Below the pieces are notes generated by a model, which saw nothing but the letters and a program-made list of their open reading frames with translations, was not told the origin of the DNA and did not search any database. A DNA stretch of 64,000 bases, taken from the NCBI GenBank assembly GCA_945831575.1, contig CAMACX010000011.1:1-64000 (forward strand). Direction: 5' to 3'. The position numbers and the translations under genes are program-made. Below are positions 18,242 to 28,453 of this stretch, piece by piece. The DNA comes from an uncultured Mediterranea sp. (lineage in GTDB: Bacteria; Bacteroidota; Bacteroidia; Bacteroidales; Bacteroidaceae). Position 1 is the first letter of the stretch; each line of letters begins with the position of its first letter.

Positions 18242-19336
18242 TTACAATTCTTCTGTACTGTCCAACTTCAGTTTATCACTATCGTCACGTTTCTCGTAAT
18301 ACTGCTTGCGCAAGGGGTTAGCATGGCGGCTCCTGTCAAGGCACCGGTTGCGGAAGACGTCGATGGCGGTATAGACGGCCTGACGGAAGGAATCCTCCAA
18401 GGCAACTCCCTTGCCTGCAATGTCGTAGGCCGTACCATGGGCCGGGGAAGTGCGTACAATAGGCAGACCAGCTGTAAAGTTCACCCCTTCATCCATGGCC
18501 AACGCCTTGAAGGGAGCAAGTCCCTGATCGTGGTACATGGCCAGGATGCCATCGAAACGGCTGAAGTTACCCGAACCCATGAAGCCATCGGCTGCATAAG
18601 GTCCGTAACAGAGGATACCCTTAGCACGCATGGCCTGTATGGCAGGGATGATAATCTCCTGCTCCTCACTGCCCAGCAGCCCTTCATCACCGGCATGGGG
18701 ATTAAGCGCAAGCACAGCAATACGGGGAGCGCTAATGTCAAAATCCACCTTGAGTGAGCGGTGGAAGATGGCAATCTTCTCCTCGATAAGTGGCTGAGTG
18801 ATAGTCTGAGAAATCTGACTGACAGGGAGATGGGTGGTAACCAAGGCCACACGGAGGTCTCCCTTCATCAGAATCATCAACGCCTTTGCTCCCTCACCCA
18901 CCTTCTGCTCAATGTACTCGGTGTGACCGGGGAAGTCAAACTCCTCAGAGTGAATCGTATGCTTGTTGATGGGGGCCGTGACGAGCACATCTATCAGTCC
19001 GGCCTTATACTCCTCCAGGGCACGCTCCAGGGCAGCAAGTGCTGCCTTGCCCGCCTCAGGGTCGGGCTTGGAAAACTCTACCTTCACCTCTTCGTCACTA
19101 CAGTTGACTATGCTCAGCCGGTTGGGTTGAGCCTCAGCAGCTGAAGGCACAATGCTGAAGTTAGTGGGCAGGTCAAGCGCCTTGCGGTGATAGGCAGCCA
19201 CCTTGGGCGAGCCGTAGATGATGGGCATACAGAGTTCACACACCATCGGTTCTGCAAAGGTCTTGAGAATCACCTCATATCCTACTCCATTGATATCACC
19301 CTGGGTGATACCCACACGTATCTTTTGTTCTTCCAT
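18242..19336 (-). CDS. pdxA: 4-hydroxythreonine-4-phosphate dehydrogenase
   Basis: VGITQGDINGVGYEVILKTF, ALNPHAGDEGLLGSEE, YHDQGLAPFKALAMDEGVNFTAGLPIVRTSPAHGTAYDIAG. Confidence 0.94.
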   Translation of the reverse strand: MEEQKIRVGITQGDINGVGYEVILKTFAEPMVCELCMPIIYGSPKVAAYHRKALDLPTNFSIVPSAAEAQPNRLSIVNCSDEEVKVEFSKPDPEAGKAALAALERALEEYKAGLIDVLVTAPINKHTIHSEEFDFPGHTEYIEQKVGEGAKALMILMKGDLRVALVTTHLPVSQISQTITQPLIEEKIAIFHRSLKVDFDISAPRIAVLALNPHAGDEGLLGSEEQEIIIPAIQAMRAKGILCYGPYAADGFMGSGNFSRFDGILAMYHDQGLAPFKALAMDEGVNFTAGLPIVRTSPAHGTAYDIAGKGVALEDSFRQAVYTAIDVFRNRCLDRSRHANPLRKQYYEKRDDSDKLKLDSTEEL

Positions 19337-19364
19337 AATTGAATCTTGATAAGTTGATGAATAC

Positions 19365-20378
19365 TTATTCTTCCACTCCCTCCACGGGGATTTCAGCTCC
19401 CTGCTGCGTCGAGCCGGGCAGACGCAAGGTGTAGAGCGAAGCCTCCATACGACGCACGAGGTTGCGCTTCATCTTATCTGGAGAATAGACGAAGATCTCG
19501 GCCACAATCACACGATGATTGACCTCATCCACACGGGCATGAGAGACATACGGGCCACCCATGAAGTCGCCCTTGATACGCCACAACCCACGGGCCTCCT
19601 GACAGTAAGCACCCTGTACATTGATGGCACGGACATCGGTCAGCAAAGTGTCAGTAGCCATGTACATGCCCTCACGAGCACCAGGCATGTTGACCTCCAT
19701 CACCGAGTCACGCTTGTGTACAAAGTACTCCTTAGTGAAGGTTTCCTTGTCGGTATAGGGATAGGAGTAGATGACGAAATTCTGATCACCCGTAGCGGTA
19801 TTGGTTCCTGCCCAGAAGAAGTTCTCACCTTTCTTATAAGATGCCAGTTCGGCGGGTACCCACACCTCACAGCCAAACATCTCCTTGACGTTGACCGAGA
19901 CGAAGTCGCTGTGCTTCTGCTCGAGAAGGCGTATCTGACGGTTCATCTCGGCATGGGTGAAGAAGTCGATGATACGCTGGCTGTAGGTGGTGACAAACTG
20001 GGCAAACGATTCCTCATCGGGAGCCTGGATGGTCAATATCATCTGAGGAGCCGCATAGACATCCTTGGCATAGCGGAACTTGGGCTGGGTATATTTGGCC
20101 GGATTGATATCGACAAGGATGATATTGCGAAGCAACTTGAGTGTACCATCATAATGCTGAGGAGCTGCATTCATGATACGAAATGAACGCTCCGACTGAG
20201 GTAAACCAGGCACATCAGTATCCAGCACATCAAACAGGGCACGCCCGGCAGGACGGTTCCAAAGGTCCTGATCTACCACAACAAGCACTTCGTAGGCACG
20301 ACCACTACCGGTCTTTCCTGTACACGAACTCAGCATGGCAACCATTGCCAACAAACACAAATAGGCAAAATTCTTCAT
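19365..20378 (-). CDS. DUF4837-like lipoprotein
   Basis: MKNFAYLCLLAMVAMLSSCTGK lipobox; conserved position upstream of pdxA in Bacteroidales. Confidence 0.7.
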   Translation of the reverse strand: MKNFAYLCLLAMVAMLSSCTGKTGSGRAYEVLVVVDQDLWNRPAGRALFDVLDTDVPGLPQSERSFRIMNAAPQHYDGTLKLLRNIILVDINPAKYTQPKFRYAKDVYAAPQMILTIQAPDEESFAQFVTTYSQRIIDFFTHAEMNRQIRLLEQKHSDFVSVNVKEMFGCEVWVPAELASYKKGENFFWAGTNTATGDQNFVIYSYPYTDKETFTKEYFVHKRDSVMEVNMPGAREGMYMATDTLLTDVRAINVQGAYCQEARGLWRIKGDFMGGPYVSHARVDEVNHRVIVAEIFVYSPDKMKRNLVRRMEASLYTLRLPGSTQQGAEIPVEGVEE

Positions 20379-20474
20379 AAGATGATACATATTAAGTTTA
20401 CTTTATCCATACAAAACTACAAATAAAGGGCGATATAGGCTCTGCTTCGCCTTATTAATTATAATATTATAACG

Positions 20475-21500
20475 TTAGTTGACTTGAAGCTTCTTCGTCG
20501 AAAGCATCCCACAGGCCGCATAGATGTCTTCACCCCGCGAGGCGCGGATGGTGGTGAAGAGGCCATGGGAGGTCAAGTAGTCACGAAATGCCACCATCTG
20601 CTCCATCTCGCAACCCTGTAAATCAACGTTGGGAATAGCATGAAAACGGATGAGATTGATGCGGCAATCCAACCCTCGAAGCAGTTTGAGCAACGCCTTG
20701 GCATGAGCCATCGAGTCATTGACCCCTTTGAAAAGGATGTATTCAAAGGAGAGACGACGTTGCTTACTGAAATCGTACCCACGCAACAGTTCGACAATAT
20801 CTACGATAGAGAAGGCTTTCTCAGCGGGCATCAGTTCCCGGCGCAAGGCCGGCAGGGGAGCATGCAAGCTAATGGCCAGATGGCATTCGCTCTCTTCAAT
20901 GAAGCGCTGCAGACCCTTTCGGAGCCCTACCGAGGAGAGGGTGATGCGCTTCGGGCTCCATGCGTAGCCATAGGGCGCGGTCATGATTTCCAACGCACGA
21001 AGCACCTCGTCCAGATTATCGAGTGGCTCACCCATACCCATCATGACGATGTTGGTGAGTTGCGAGAACTCAGGTAGTGACTGAATCTGATTCAGGATCT
21101 CACGTGCGGTAAGGTTGCCCGAGAATCCCTGCTTGCCGGTCATACAAAACTTACAGTTCATCTTACACCCTACCTGCGAAGAGACACAGAGGGTAGCTCG
21201 GTCGTCATCAGGGATGAAGACGGCCTCTACATACTTGGTGTCGGCAGCCCGATAGAGGTATTTGACGGTTCCATCCACCGAACGCATGGCCTCCACCGGA
21301 GGACATACACCCACCTCGTAGGAGGACTTGAGCAATTCGCGATGCTTGAGTGAGAGGTTGGTCATCTCGTCAATCGAAGTCACCCGTTTCTGATAGAGCC
21401 AAGAGGCCATCTGGGCGGCTGCAAAGCGGGGCAATCCCAAGTCGGCAGCTACCTGCTGTAATTCGCTGAGAGTCTTTCCGAAGAGATATTGTACCTGCAT
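20475..21500 (-). CDS. rlmN: 23S rRNA (adenine2503-C2)-methyltransferase
   Basis: Radical SAM CKFCMTGKQGFSGNL, MGMGEPLDN, ITLSSVGL. Confidence 0.94.
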   Translation of the reverse strand: MQVQYLFGKTLSELQQVAADLGLPRFAAAQMASWLYQKRVTSIDEMTNLSLKHRELLKSSYEVGVCPPVEAMRSVDGTVKYLYRAADTKYVEAVFIPDDDRATLCVSSQVGCKMNCKFCMTGKQGFSGNLTAREILNQIQSLPEFSQLTNIVMMGMGEPLDNLDEVLRALEIMTAPYGYAWSPKRITLSSVGLRKGLQRFIEESECHLAISLHAPLPALRRELMPAEKAFSIVDIVELLRGYDFSKQRRLSFEYILFKGVNDSMAHAKALLKLLRGLDCRINLIRFHAIPNVDLQGCEMEQMVAFRDYLTSHGLFTTIRASRGEDIYAACGMLSTKKLQVN

Positions 21501-21531
21501 AGAAAAAAAGAGGGGATTACTGATAAAAAAG

Positions 21532-21602
21532 AGGTACGGATTATGTGATTATTCCACGCACACAGCCAGATGCCAGCGCGGGCAATCGCATAATCCGTAC
21601 CT
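21532..21602. repeat. 19-bp inverted repeat (1 mismatch), 33-nt loop, between ppiD-like gene and rlmN
   Basis: aggtacggattatgtgatt ... aatcgcataatccgtacct. Confidence 0.8.
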
Positions 21603-21630
21603 TGTATAGCAAACTTCTGAACGCTATCGT

Positions 21631-23766
21631 TTAGAAGAAGAGATAACGATTATCTTTCACGTTAGCCTTCAGATAGAGGTCGTTGATGTATTGCGAAGCC
21701 ATGCGTTGATTCATGTTGCTGATGGTAATCTCCTCAGTAGCCTGATTGTATTCCTCAGCGGTCTGGTTCTTGGCATAAGGCTGGAGTACGAAGACACCGC
21801 CGTTACCCTTGATGGGAGCGCTGGTGCTCTGCAGAGCAGCAGTAGAAGCAAAAGCACTAATCAGCGGTTCGCTGCTTCGCAATGAAGGTACATAGGTTGC
21901 AGCAGAGAAGGTTACCATCTTGATGCTGTCGCTCACAGCATTGGGCTGTGCCTTCACCTGATCGACCGTCGTAGCACCGGCAGCCTTCAACGAAGCAAGA
22001 ATCTGCTCTGCCTTCTTGTCACGAACCACCTCATAGCGGAGCTGATCTGCAACGAGCGACAGAGGACGATAACCTTCGGGAACGATACCTGCCACAGCCA
22101 CCACCATCATGTGGTCACTTTCACCACACTCATAGAGGCCAGACACTTCACCTACCTTCGCATCGAAAGCCCAGCGCAGAGCCTCCTTCGTGCCTCTCAC
22201 ACCACCAATGGTGTGCTCAGCACTTGCAAGGTCCATACGGTCGAGTACACGATAACCAGCATCTTCGGCATTGGCTATCATCTTATCCAGCGTATTATTG
22301 GTTGCAATAAACTGGCTGAAGTCGTTGTATGCCTTGGTATAGGTATCTTTGCTGAAGTCAACCGTACGCTTGATGACAGCCACCTTCACTTTCTCCTTGA
22401 CAGCTTTCTTAGCCATCACCTGGAGAATAAGATTAGCCTGTGCCAACGAGACATTCTCCAGGGTATTCTGCGGGGCATTAATTATCGTCTGAAGATACTT
22501 CAAGTTGTCGCCATCAAGCTGAGCACCTTCGTAGGCAGCAGCAGTCAGCCACTGAGCTTCACCACTCTGACCATACTTCTTAGCCAGTTCAGCAAAATCG
22601 GCACCACCACGGATAGCCCCATAGATGCTGTCAGCCAAAGCTTGCGTCTTAGCAGCATCCTCAGAAGTAACAATAATCTGACGGAACTGGATAGAGTCAG
22701 CCATCTGAGCAACAGCCAACTTACGGAAACTATTCAGGCTATTGTCGGCCACGTTGTAATAAGGTCCATATACGCCACCAACGTTGACTGAATCAAGGCG
22801 AGAAGCCACATCCGAGGGAAGCGAACTCTTATTATAGAACAAATCTACGTAAGGTACATTGGAACCAGCCGAGCGCACAAAAGCTGCATAATCGGTAGCC
22901 TCGGAAAGCTGGGCGGTATATTCCTGCATCTCGTTCTGCAGGGCAGCCTTATCTTCAGCGCTGGCCGTTACCTGCACATCGATATACTTGATATTGCGAG
23001 TCTCCACATACTGCTTGAACTGCTCCTTCTTCTTGTCGTAAGCAGCCTTCAGGTCTGCATCGCTCACCTTCACCGTAGAGTCTGCTACCGATGAGTAAGG
23101 GATAGCAGCCAGCAACAGGTCGGTCTGCTGCGTGCGGGCATCAAAGGCAGCCTGAGCCTCTACACTGTTGGCAAAGAGAGACTTGCTCAGCAGAGCCTGA
23201 TACTTCTCCATCAGGCGCGACTGGAAGAGTTGCTTCTCGACAAACTGCCAGTAGTTGTAGATTCGATCGTAGCTCTCCATACCCTGAGCCATTGACGACT
23301 GCTTCATCTTGGTGTAGTTGACCAGGAAATTCTTCAATGCATCGGCATCAAACAGACCCGTCTGCGGATTGCGGAAGAAGGGATTCTGAGCCAGCATGGG
23401 GTGTACACCCTGATTGATAATGGATTGAATTTCTTGTTTTGTCACAGTCAGGCCGAGTTTCTTAGCCTCAGCTTCAATCAGCTTACCATTGACATAGTTC
23501 TGCCAAACCTGATCCTTGATGCGGGCGTTGTCTTCATCACTGAGCGACGAGAGGTTGTTCGTCAGCTTAATCACTTCCGAGAACTCTTCCACCAGCTTTT
23601 GATACTCTTGAGCGGAAATCGCTGTTCCGTTCACTTCACCTACGTCTTGCGATTGGTGCGGCTGAAGCACTTTCCAAGCATCGCCTGCGATGAATGCAAA
23701 CAGCGCTAGACCAATGACAATAACCAGTAACGGTCCCTTTGACCGGATGTTTTGTAATGTTGCCAT
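21631..23766 (-). CDS. ppiD: Peptidyl-prolyl isomerase, PpiD/SurA-like
   Basis: N-terminal TM MATLQNIRSKGPLLVIVIGLALFAFI, SurA_N-like region, parvulin-like RQIIVTSEDAAKTQALADSIYGAIRGGADFAELAKKYG. Confidence 0.88.
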   Translation of the reverse strand: MATLQNIRSKGPLLVIVIGLALFAFIAGDAWKVLQPHQSQDVGEVNGTAISAQEYQKLVEEFSEVIKLTNNLSSLSDEDNARIKDQVWQNYVNGKLIEAEAKKLGLTVTKQEIQSIINQGVHPMLAQNPFFRNPQTGLFDADALKNFLVNYTKMKQSSMAQGMESYDRIYNYWQFVEKQLFQSRLMEKYQALLSKSLFANSVEAQAAFDARTQQTDLLLAAIPYSSVADSTVKVSDADLKAAYDKKKEQFKQYVETRNIKYIDVQVTASAEDKAALQNEMQEYTAQLSEATDYAAFVRSAGSNVPYVDLFYNKSSLPSDVASRLDSVNVGGVYGPYYNVADNSLNSFRKLAVAQMADSIQFRQIIVTSEDAAKTQALADSIYGAIRGGADFAELAKKYGQSGEAQWLTAAAYEGAQLDGDNLKYLQTIINAPQNTLENVSLAQANLILQVMAKKAVKEKVKVAVIKRTVDFSKDTYTKAYNDFSQFIATNNTLDKMIANAEDAGYRVLDRMDLASAEHTIGGVRGTKEALRWAFDAKVGEVSGLYECGESDHMMVVAVAGIVPEGYRPLSLVADQLRYEVVRDKKAEQILASLKAAGATTVDQVKAQPNAVSDSIKMVTFSAATYVPSLRSSEPLISAFASTAALQSTSAPIKGNGGVFVLQPYAKNQTAEEYNQATEEITISNMNQRMASQYINDLYLKANVKDNRYLFF

Positions 23767-23888
23767 TTCTAATGTATAAGATTTATTTGTTTAATATTTT
23801 TTCTTTTTATGCCAATTTTAGCGCACGAAGATACAAAAAAAGCATTTACGCCTCCTACATATTCGCAAAAAAAATCATTTTTAACCTG

Positions 23889-25145
23889 TTATTCGTTCAC
23901 TTTTAGCCTTACAAGCTCTATTTTTGTGGCACTAACCTTGAGAATCTTGAACTGATAAGGGCCGATTTCCACCATTTCATGCAACTTGGGGAAGCGCTGA
24001 TAACGGTTCAGAATGAGGCCTCCGATTGTCATGTAATCGTCCGATTCGGGTAGGTTAAGGTCGAAGGTTTCATTCACCTTCTCTATCTCCAGACGGGCCG
24101 ATAGCATAAACTCGTGCTCGCCCACCTGAGTGCAGATGTAGGAGGTGTTGTCGTGCTCATCCTCAATATCGCCGAAGATTTCCTCAACCAAATCCTCCAG
24201 CGAGACAATACCCGCTGTACCTCCAAACTCATCCACCACCACGGCAATGGTCTTCTTCTGCTGCATGAAGAGCTTCATCAACTTGTGAGCCGACATCGTC
24301 TCGGGCACGATAGGTACCTCCTTGATGTGCGTGCGCCAATCCTTCGGGTTGCGAAACATCTCTGTAGTATGGATATAGCCCACCACATTGTCTATGTTAC
24401 CCTCATAGACGATAATCTTCGAGATACCGGACTCCACGAAGCGGTTCTTCAGCTCTTCAAGTGAAGTCTCCTTCTCCACAGCCACCACCTCGGTGCGAGG
24501 CACGATGCAGTCGCGTATCTTGATGTTGGAGAAGTCAAGGGCATTCTGGAAAATCTTCACCTCGGTGTTCACCTCTTCAGGCACCTCGGCGTTCTCGATG
24601 CTGGTTTGGATGAAGTAATCCAGATCGACTTTGGTGAAAGCCTTGGCCTGCGCCTCCTCGTTGACCTTGACACCTACCATACGAAGGAAAAGGAAGGAGA
24701 TGCCCGATGCCAGCTTGGAGACGGGAAAGAGCACCACGTAGCAGACGAAAAGGGGCAGGGCAAAAATCCGCAGCATGAGGTTGGGATTAATCTTGAAGAG
24801 TGTCTTAGGCAGGAATTCACCTGTCACCAGAATAATCAGCGTGGAGACGATAGTCTGCACCAGAGCCTTCACAAAGTCGTTGGGAATAAGGCCGGCCAAC
24901 AATTGCTGCTCGATGATCTTGGCCATCAAGATACCATAGATGACAAGGGCAATGTTATTGCCCACGAGCATCGTGGAGATAAAGTTGTTGGGGTTGCGCA
25001 AGAAGAAGGAGATGATGGACGACACCACCCCATCGCGCTTCTCCATCTCCAGCCGCAACTTGTTGACCGAGACGAAAGCGATCTCCATGCCGGAGAAGAA
25101 AGCCGAAAAGGCCATCGTGATGAATAAATAGACATAGATATCCAT
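23889..25145 (-). CDS. CNNM/CorC (hemolysin) family protein with CBS domains
   Basis: DUF21 TM region, VPRTEVVAVEKETSLEEL, VVVDEFGGTAGIVSLEDLVEEIFGDIEDEHD. Confidence 0.92.
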   Translation of the reverse strand: MDIYVYLFITMAFSAFFSGMEIAFVSVNKLRLEMEKRDGVVSSIISFFLRNPNNFISTMLVGNNIALVIYGILMAKIIEQQLLAGLIPNDFVKALVQTIVSTLIILVTGEFLPKTLFKINPNLMLRIFALPLFVCYVVLFPVSKLASGISFLFLRMVGVKVNEEAQAKAFTKVDLDYFIQTSIENAEVPEEVNTEVKIFQNALDFSNIKIRDCIVPRTEVVAVEKETSLEELKNRFVESGISKIIVYEGNIDNVVGYIHTTEMFRNPKDWRTHIKEVPIVPETMSAHKLMKLFMQQKKTIAVVVDEFGGTAGIVSLEDLVEEIFGDIEDEHDNTSYICTQVGEHEFMLSARLEIEKVNETFDLNLPESDDYMTIGGLILNRYQRFPKLHEMVEIGPYQFKILKVSATKIELVRLKVNE

Positions 25146-25152
25146 GACTGTA

Positions 25153-25788
25153 TCAAGGCTGTTGTGAGGGTTGTGAATGAAGGGTGTCTGCTGATTGTTG
25201 GGTTTCCTGGTCCACGTAGAAGATACCCTCCGTCTGGTGGATGGTATAAATAGTCATTTCCTGGTTGGACTCAAAGCCGTGGCCGGTGATGATACGGTCG
25301 GGTTGCTCGATGCGGATGAAGCGGTCAGAGTAGATTTTCTTCTTCCGCTGGTCCCAGTAGAGCAGCTCGGTGTTGAAGCGTTCTCCCTTCAGATTCTTGA
25401 TATCAACGTGTCCCATCAATTTCCAAAGCTCCTCCTTATTATAATAATAGGCGGTGTCGGACTTGATGCTTGCTTCCACTTGGAAGAGGGTATCAAACTT
25501 CTCCAGATAGATACCCTGCTCGAAAGCCCAATAGGGAGGCTGCTTACGGTCAAATACCAACCAGCGTGGGGTCGTGATGCGGTAACGGGTCACACCGGAG
25601 TCGGAGATGAGGGTCGTCACGTCATGCGTATCCATCACAGGCAGAGAGTCGCGTTCGGTTATAGCCTCACCCAGGTTTTTCTTGTTGCCGGAGCAGGAAC
25701 AGATAAAAAGAAGCACAGCCATCGTGCAAATCACGATGGCCATGCTTTGTATGTCTGGGAAACGGGTATGTCCAATCTCCTTCATCAA
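25153..25788 (-). CDS. lptC: LptC-like LPS export periplasmic protein
   Basis: LLFICSCSGNKKN lipobox, RYRITTPRWLVFDRK..PYWAFEQGIYLEKFD..A..KSDTAYYYNKEELWKLMGHVDIKNLKGERFNTELLYWDQRKKKIYSD. Confidence 0.85.
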   Translation of the reverse strand: MMKEIGHTRFPDIQSMAIVICTMAVLLFICSCSGNKKNLGEAITERDSLPVMDTHDVTTLISDSGVTRYRITTPRWLVFDRKQPPYWAFEQGIYLEKFDTLFQVEASIKSDTAYYYNKEELWKLMGHVDIKNLKGERFNTELLYWDQRKKKIYSDRFIRIEQPDRIITGHGFESNQEMTIYTIHQTEGIFYVDQETQQSADTLHSQPSQQP

Positions 25789-27110
25789 CGAACTACAGTT
25801 GATTCACCAATCCAACCGCCGATAGTCACGCGGTCGCCAGCCTTGATACCGAGCATGAAGAGGTCCTTCGTAGCAGGGGTATATTTGGCATAGGTATTGA
25901 TCAGTTCCTGAGCACGCTCTGCGCAGTCGGGGTTCACCTGCTTGGCTCGTTGCAGTTTGTCAATGACAAGGAAGAAAGTACACTTGTTGAGGGCAGGTTC
26001 ATCACTCCAGTTGGGAGCACCAGCAATAGCCTGAGCCATAAGGATGTAGGCATCACCGAAGCTCTCGTTGTAAGAGAGGGCCTTCTGGCAGTAGGAGCGG
26101 GCCTGAGAGTACTTCTTGGCACTCAGCAGGGCAAGGGCAGTAGCATAAGCCATTTCACACTTCTTGGAATCATCGGTCTCGTTGGTCAGAGCCTCATCAA
26201 AGAATTGCACAGCCATGTTGTAGTCACCCTTCTTGTAGTACATGTAGGCAACACCTACAGCAGCATCGGGCGTGGGGTTGATCTTGTACATGTATTCAGA
26301 AGCGCGGAAATAGACCTCGCTTTCGTTGCACTTCATCATCTTGAGGATAGCGATGGTCTTCTTCAGGAAGGCAGAGTCACCCTTGTTCTCTTCCACCTTA
26401 GCACCATAGATGTTTTGCAGAGATTCGCAGTCAGCTACACCGCTGTTGATGAACATGGCTACGAGATTCTCCTTGACGTTCTTCAGCTGTTCTTGCTTCT
26501 TCTCCTTGGTTTCGTTGGCAATGGCTTCGTCAACGTACTTCGAAGCATCGAGGTAATCCTGGAAGAACTGGTCGGTATGATTGCTATCGGCCTGCACCAT
26601 CTTCATGGAGATTTCGAGGAAGTAGTGAAGGATAGCGCCTTCAGTCTCACCTTTGGTGCTGTTGACTGACTGCGAAAGCCAAGCGTAAGCCTGCTTCAGG
26701 TCCATGTTGGGAGCGTAGAGGATGTAATCCACAGCCTTCGTGCCGAGAGCACCATCTACGGTGGGAACCTGTCCGGGCTTGAACTTCTTGGCAAATTCGG
26801 GCAGGTAGTGCATCTTCAAGTCATGTACACCCATCAGTTCATCGAAATACTTCTTGTAGTCAGCCGAATTGCGGTCCTTGATTTCCTTCAGGAAACTGGT
26901 GAGGATGGTAGTAGCATCCTTGAAGGTGTAATACTTCAGCGTGGGGCACTCCTTCAGCAGATCCATACAGGGTTTGTATGCATCCTTGTAGTTACCGGCG
27001 CGAACAGCCTCGTGAGAGATACTTGAGTTAGCGTTACAGCTGTTTTGAGCAAAGGTTGCTGTTGCTCCGCATGAGAGAAGCACTGCAGCGACAAGCGTCT
27101 TAATCTTCAT
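25785..27110 (-). CDS. TPR-repeat periplasmic protein
   Basis: Signal peptide and TPR-like AVGVAYMYYKKGDYNMAVQFFDEALTNETDDSKK. Confidence 0.8.
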   Translation of the reverse strand: MKIKTLVAAVLLSCGATATFAQNSCNANSSISHEAVRAGNYKDAYKPCMDLLKECPTLKYYTFKDATTILTSFLKEIKDRNSADYKKYFDELMGVHDLKMHYLPEFAKKFKPGQVPTVDGALGTKAVDYILYAPNMDLKQAYAWLSQSVNSTKGETEGAILHYFLEISMKMVQADSNHTDQFFQDYLDASKYVDEAIANETKEKKQEQLKNVKENLVAMFINSGVADCESLQNIYGAKVEENKGDSAFLKKTIAILKMMKCNESEVYFRASEYMYKINPTPDAAVGVAYMYYKKGDYNMAVQFFDEALTNETDDSKKCEMAYATALALLSAKKYSQARSYCQKALSYNESFGDAYILMAQAIAGAPNWSDEPALNKCTFFLVIDKLQRAKQVNPDCAERAQELINTYAKYTPATKDLFMLGIKAGDRVTIGGWIGESTVVR

Positions 27111-27187
27111 CGTATTTATTTTTTTAAGTTATAATATCTTTAAAATCAATTTCTCATCTTTCCATTTAACCCACTTAACCCTATATA

Positions 27188-28453
27188 TTAGTCCACCTTG
27201 CGCTTGAAGAACCAACGTTCGTTGAAGGTCACTCCCACGCAGAGGCGGAAGGAGTTCTCGTTCAAGAAGTTGGCCTGCTTGCCTTCGGTACGGACAAACT
27301 GCGCAGAGAGGTTCACGTAGGAACGGGTGCGCGGTATCGGCAGACCGAATCCGGCGGTAAAGCCATACTCATCAGCGCCACGTACTCCCTGCACCCTATA
27401 GTAGGGGTTGGAGTAGAAGGCACCAATGCGATACTTCACATGCGAGAGGTAGCTGCGTCCCATGGGATTGGGGAAGTACTCAGCACCAAGGGCTATCTTC
27501 GTGCGGTTGCAGTAAGCCTCTTCGTTGCTCATGTAGCTGCTATTGCTCCACTGCTGGAGCAAGAGGTCGGCACTGACAGTCAAGCGCCCGTCATACTGGT
27601 AGGCTACGCCGAAGCCCAGCGTGGTGGGGATGCCGAAGGTGGCCACTGTATCGCGCGTATTGATGGTATAACCCAGCGACGAGTTACCGGTCTGCGTGGT
27701 GATGGTAGTGGTATTGTTCAAGTCATGACCGGGAGTGAAGACTACACCGACCGTAGCCTGATGCTTCTTGCTGAACTGATGGGTGTATTGCACACCCAGG
27801 TCAATCAGGTAGCTCTTGATGTCCACATCCACCGCACGCGAGAAGGGCAATATCGCCGAGTTGCTGGCGAAGCTCTCGCTCGTCGTACGCGAAATTTGCC
27901 CCCAAAGATACGAAATATTCGCACCCACCGAAAGATTTTTAAATATTTTAAATCCTGCACCCAGATAAATGCGATGCAGACCACCCTCTCCCTGGTAGGT
28001 CACGGTGTTGGCATTGTCTGCATTGACCTCATCGTCCATGGTGGTACCAAACTGATACCCTACGTTGGAGAAAGGAAGCAGGCCGAGGCTGATGCCGGCC
28101 CAGGGGGCGGCACGGAATTGCATCGAAATGTAGTCAAAGCTGGAGTTGTTGGCATTCATCTTGATGGTGCCGTTACTCAAGTTGTCTTTCTGAAGGGTAA
28201 CTCCCCCATCAAAGATGAAGGTCAAAGAATCGACTGCTGTGTAAGAAGCAGGGTTGGCCGAGTTGATATGGAAACGGTCTCTCAGCGCAAACGCTACTCC
28301 ACCCATCGCACGGCTGTTGGCCGAGCCATAGTCGGCCAGCTGTCCCAAACCGTAACGGGTATATGGAGAGTTCGTATTGTTCTGAGCCCATGCCCCCCCG
28401 CACATCAGAAGCGAGAGCAGTAGCAGCCATAACATCTGTCTTGATTTACTCAT
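27188..28453 (-). CDS. Outer-membrane beta-barrel protein (PorV/FadL-like)
   Basis: Signal peptide; NTNSPYTRYGLGQLADYGSANSRAMGGVAFALRD; ends in aromatic-rich strand. Confidence 0.78.
   Translation of the reverse strand: MSKSRQMLWLLLLSLLMCGGAWAQNNTNSPYTRYGLGQLADYGSANSRAMGGVAFALRDRFHINSANPASYTAVDSLTFIFDGGVTLQKDNLSNGTIKMNANNSSFDYISMQFRAAPWAGISLGLLPFSNVGYQFGTTMDDEVNADNANTVTYQGEGGLHRIYLGAGFKIFKNLSVGANISYLWGQISRTTSESFASNSAILPFSRAVDVDIKSYLIDLGVQYTHQFSKKHQATVGVVFTPGHDLNNTTTITTQTGNSSLGYTINTRDTVATFGIPTTLGFGVAYQYDGRLTVSADLLLQQWSNSSYMSNEEAYCNRTKIALGAEYFPNPMGRSYLSHVKYRIGAFYSNPYYRVQGVRGADEYGFTAGFGLPIPRTRSYVNLSAQFVRTEGKQANFLNENSFRLCVGVTFNERWFFKRKVD

Noticed and set aside
27440-28423. 327-aa plus-strand ORF opposite the outer-membrane protein gene
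   Set aside because: No motif support; the minus strand has a signal peptide and beta-barrel-like protein.
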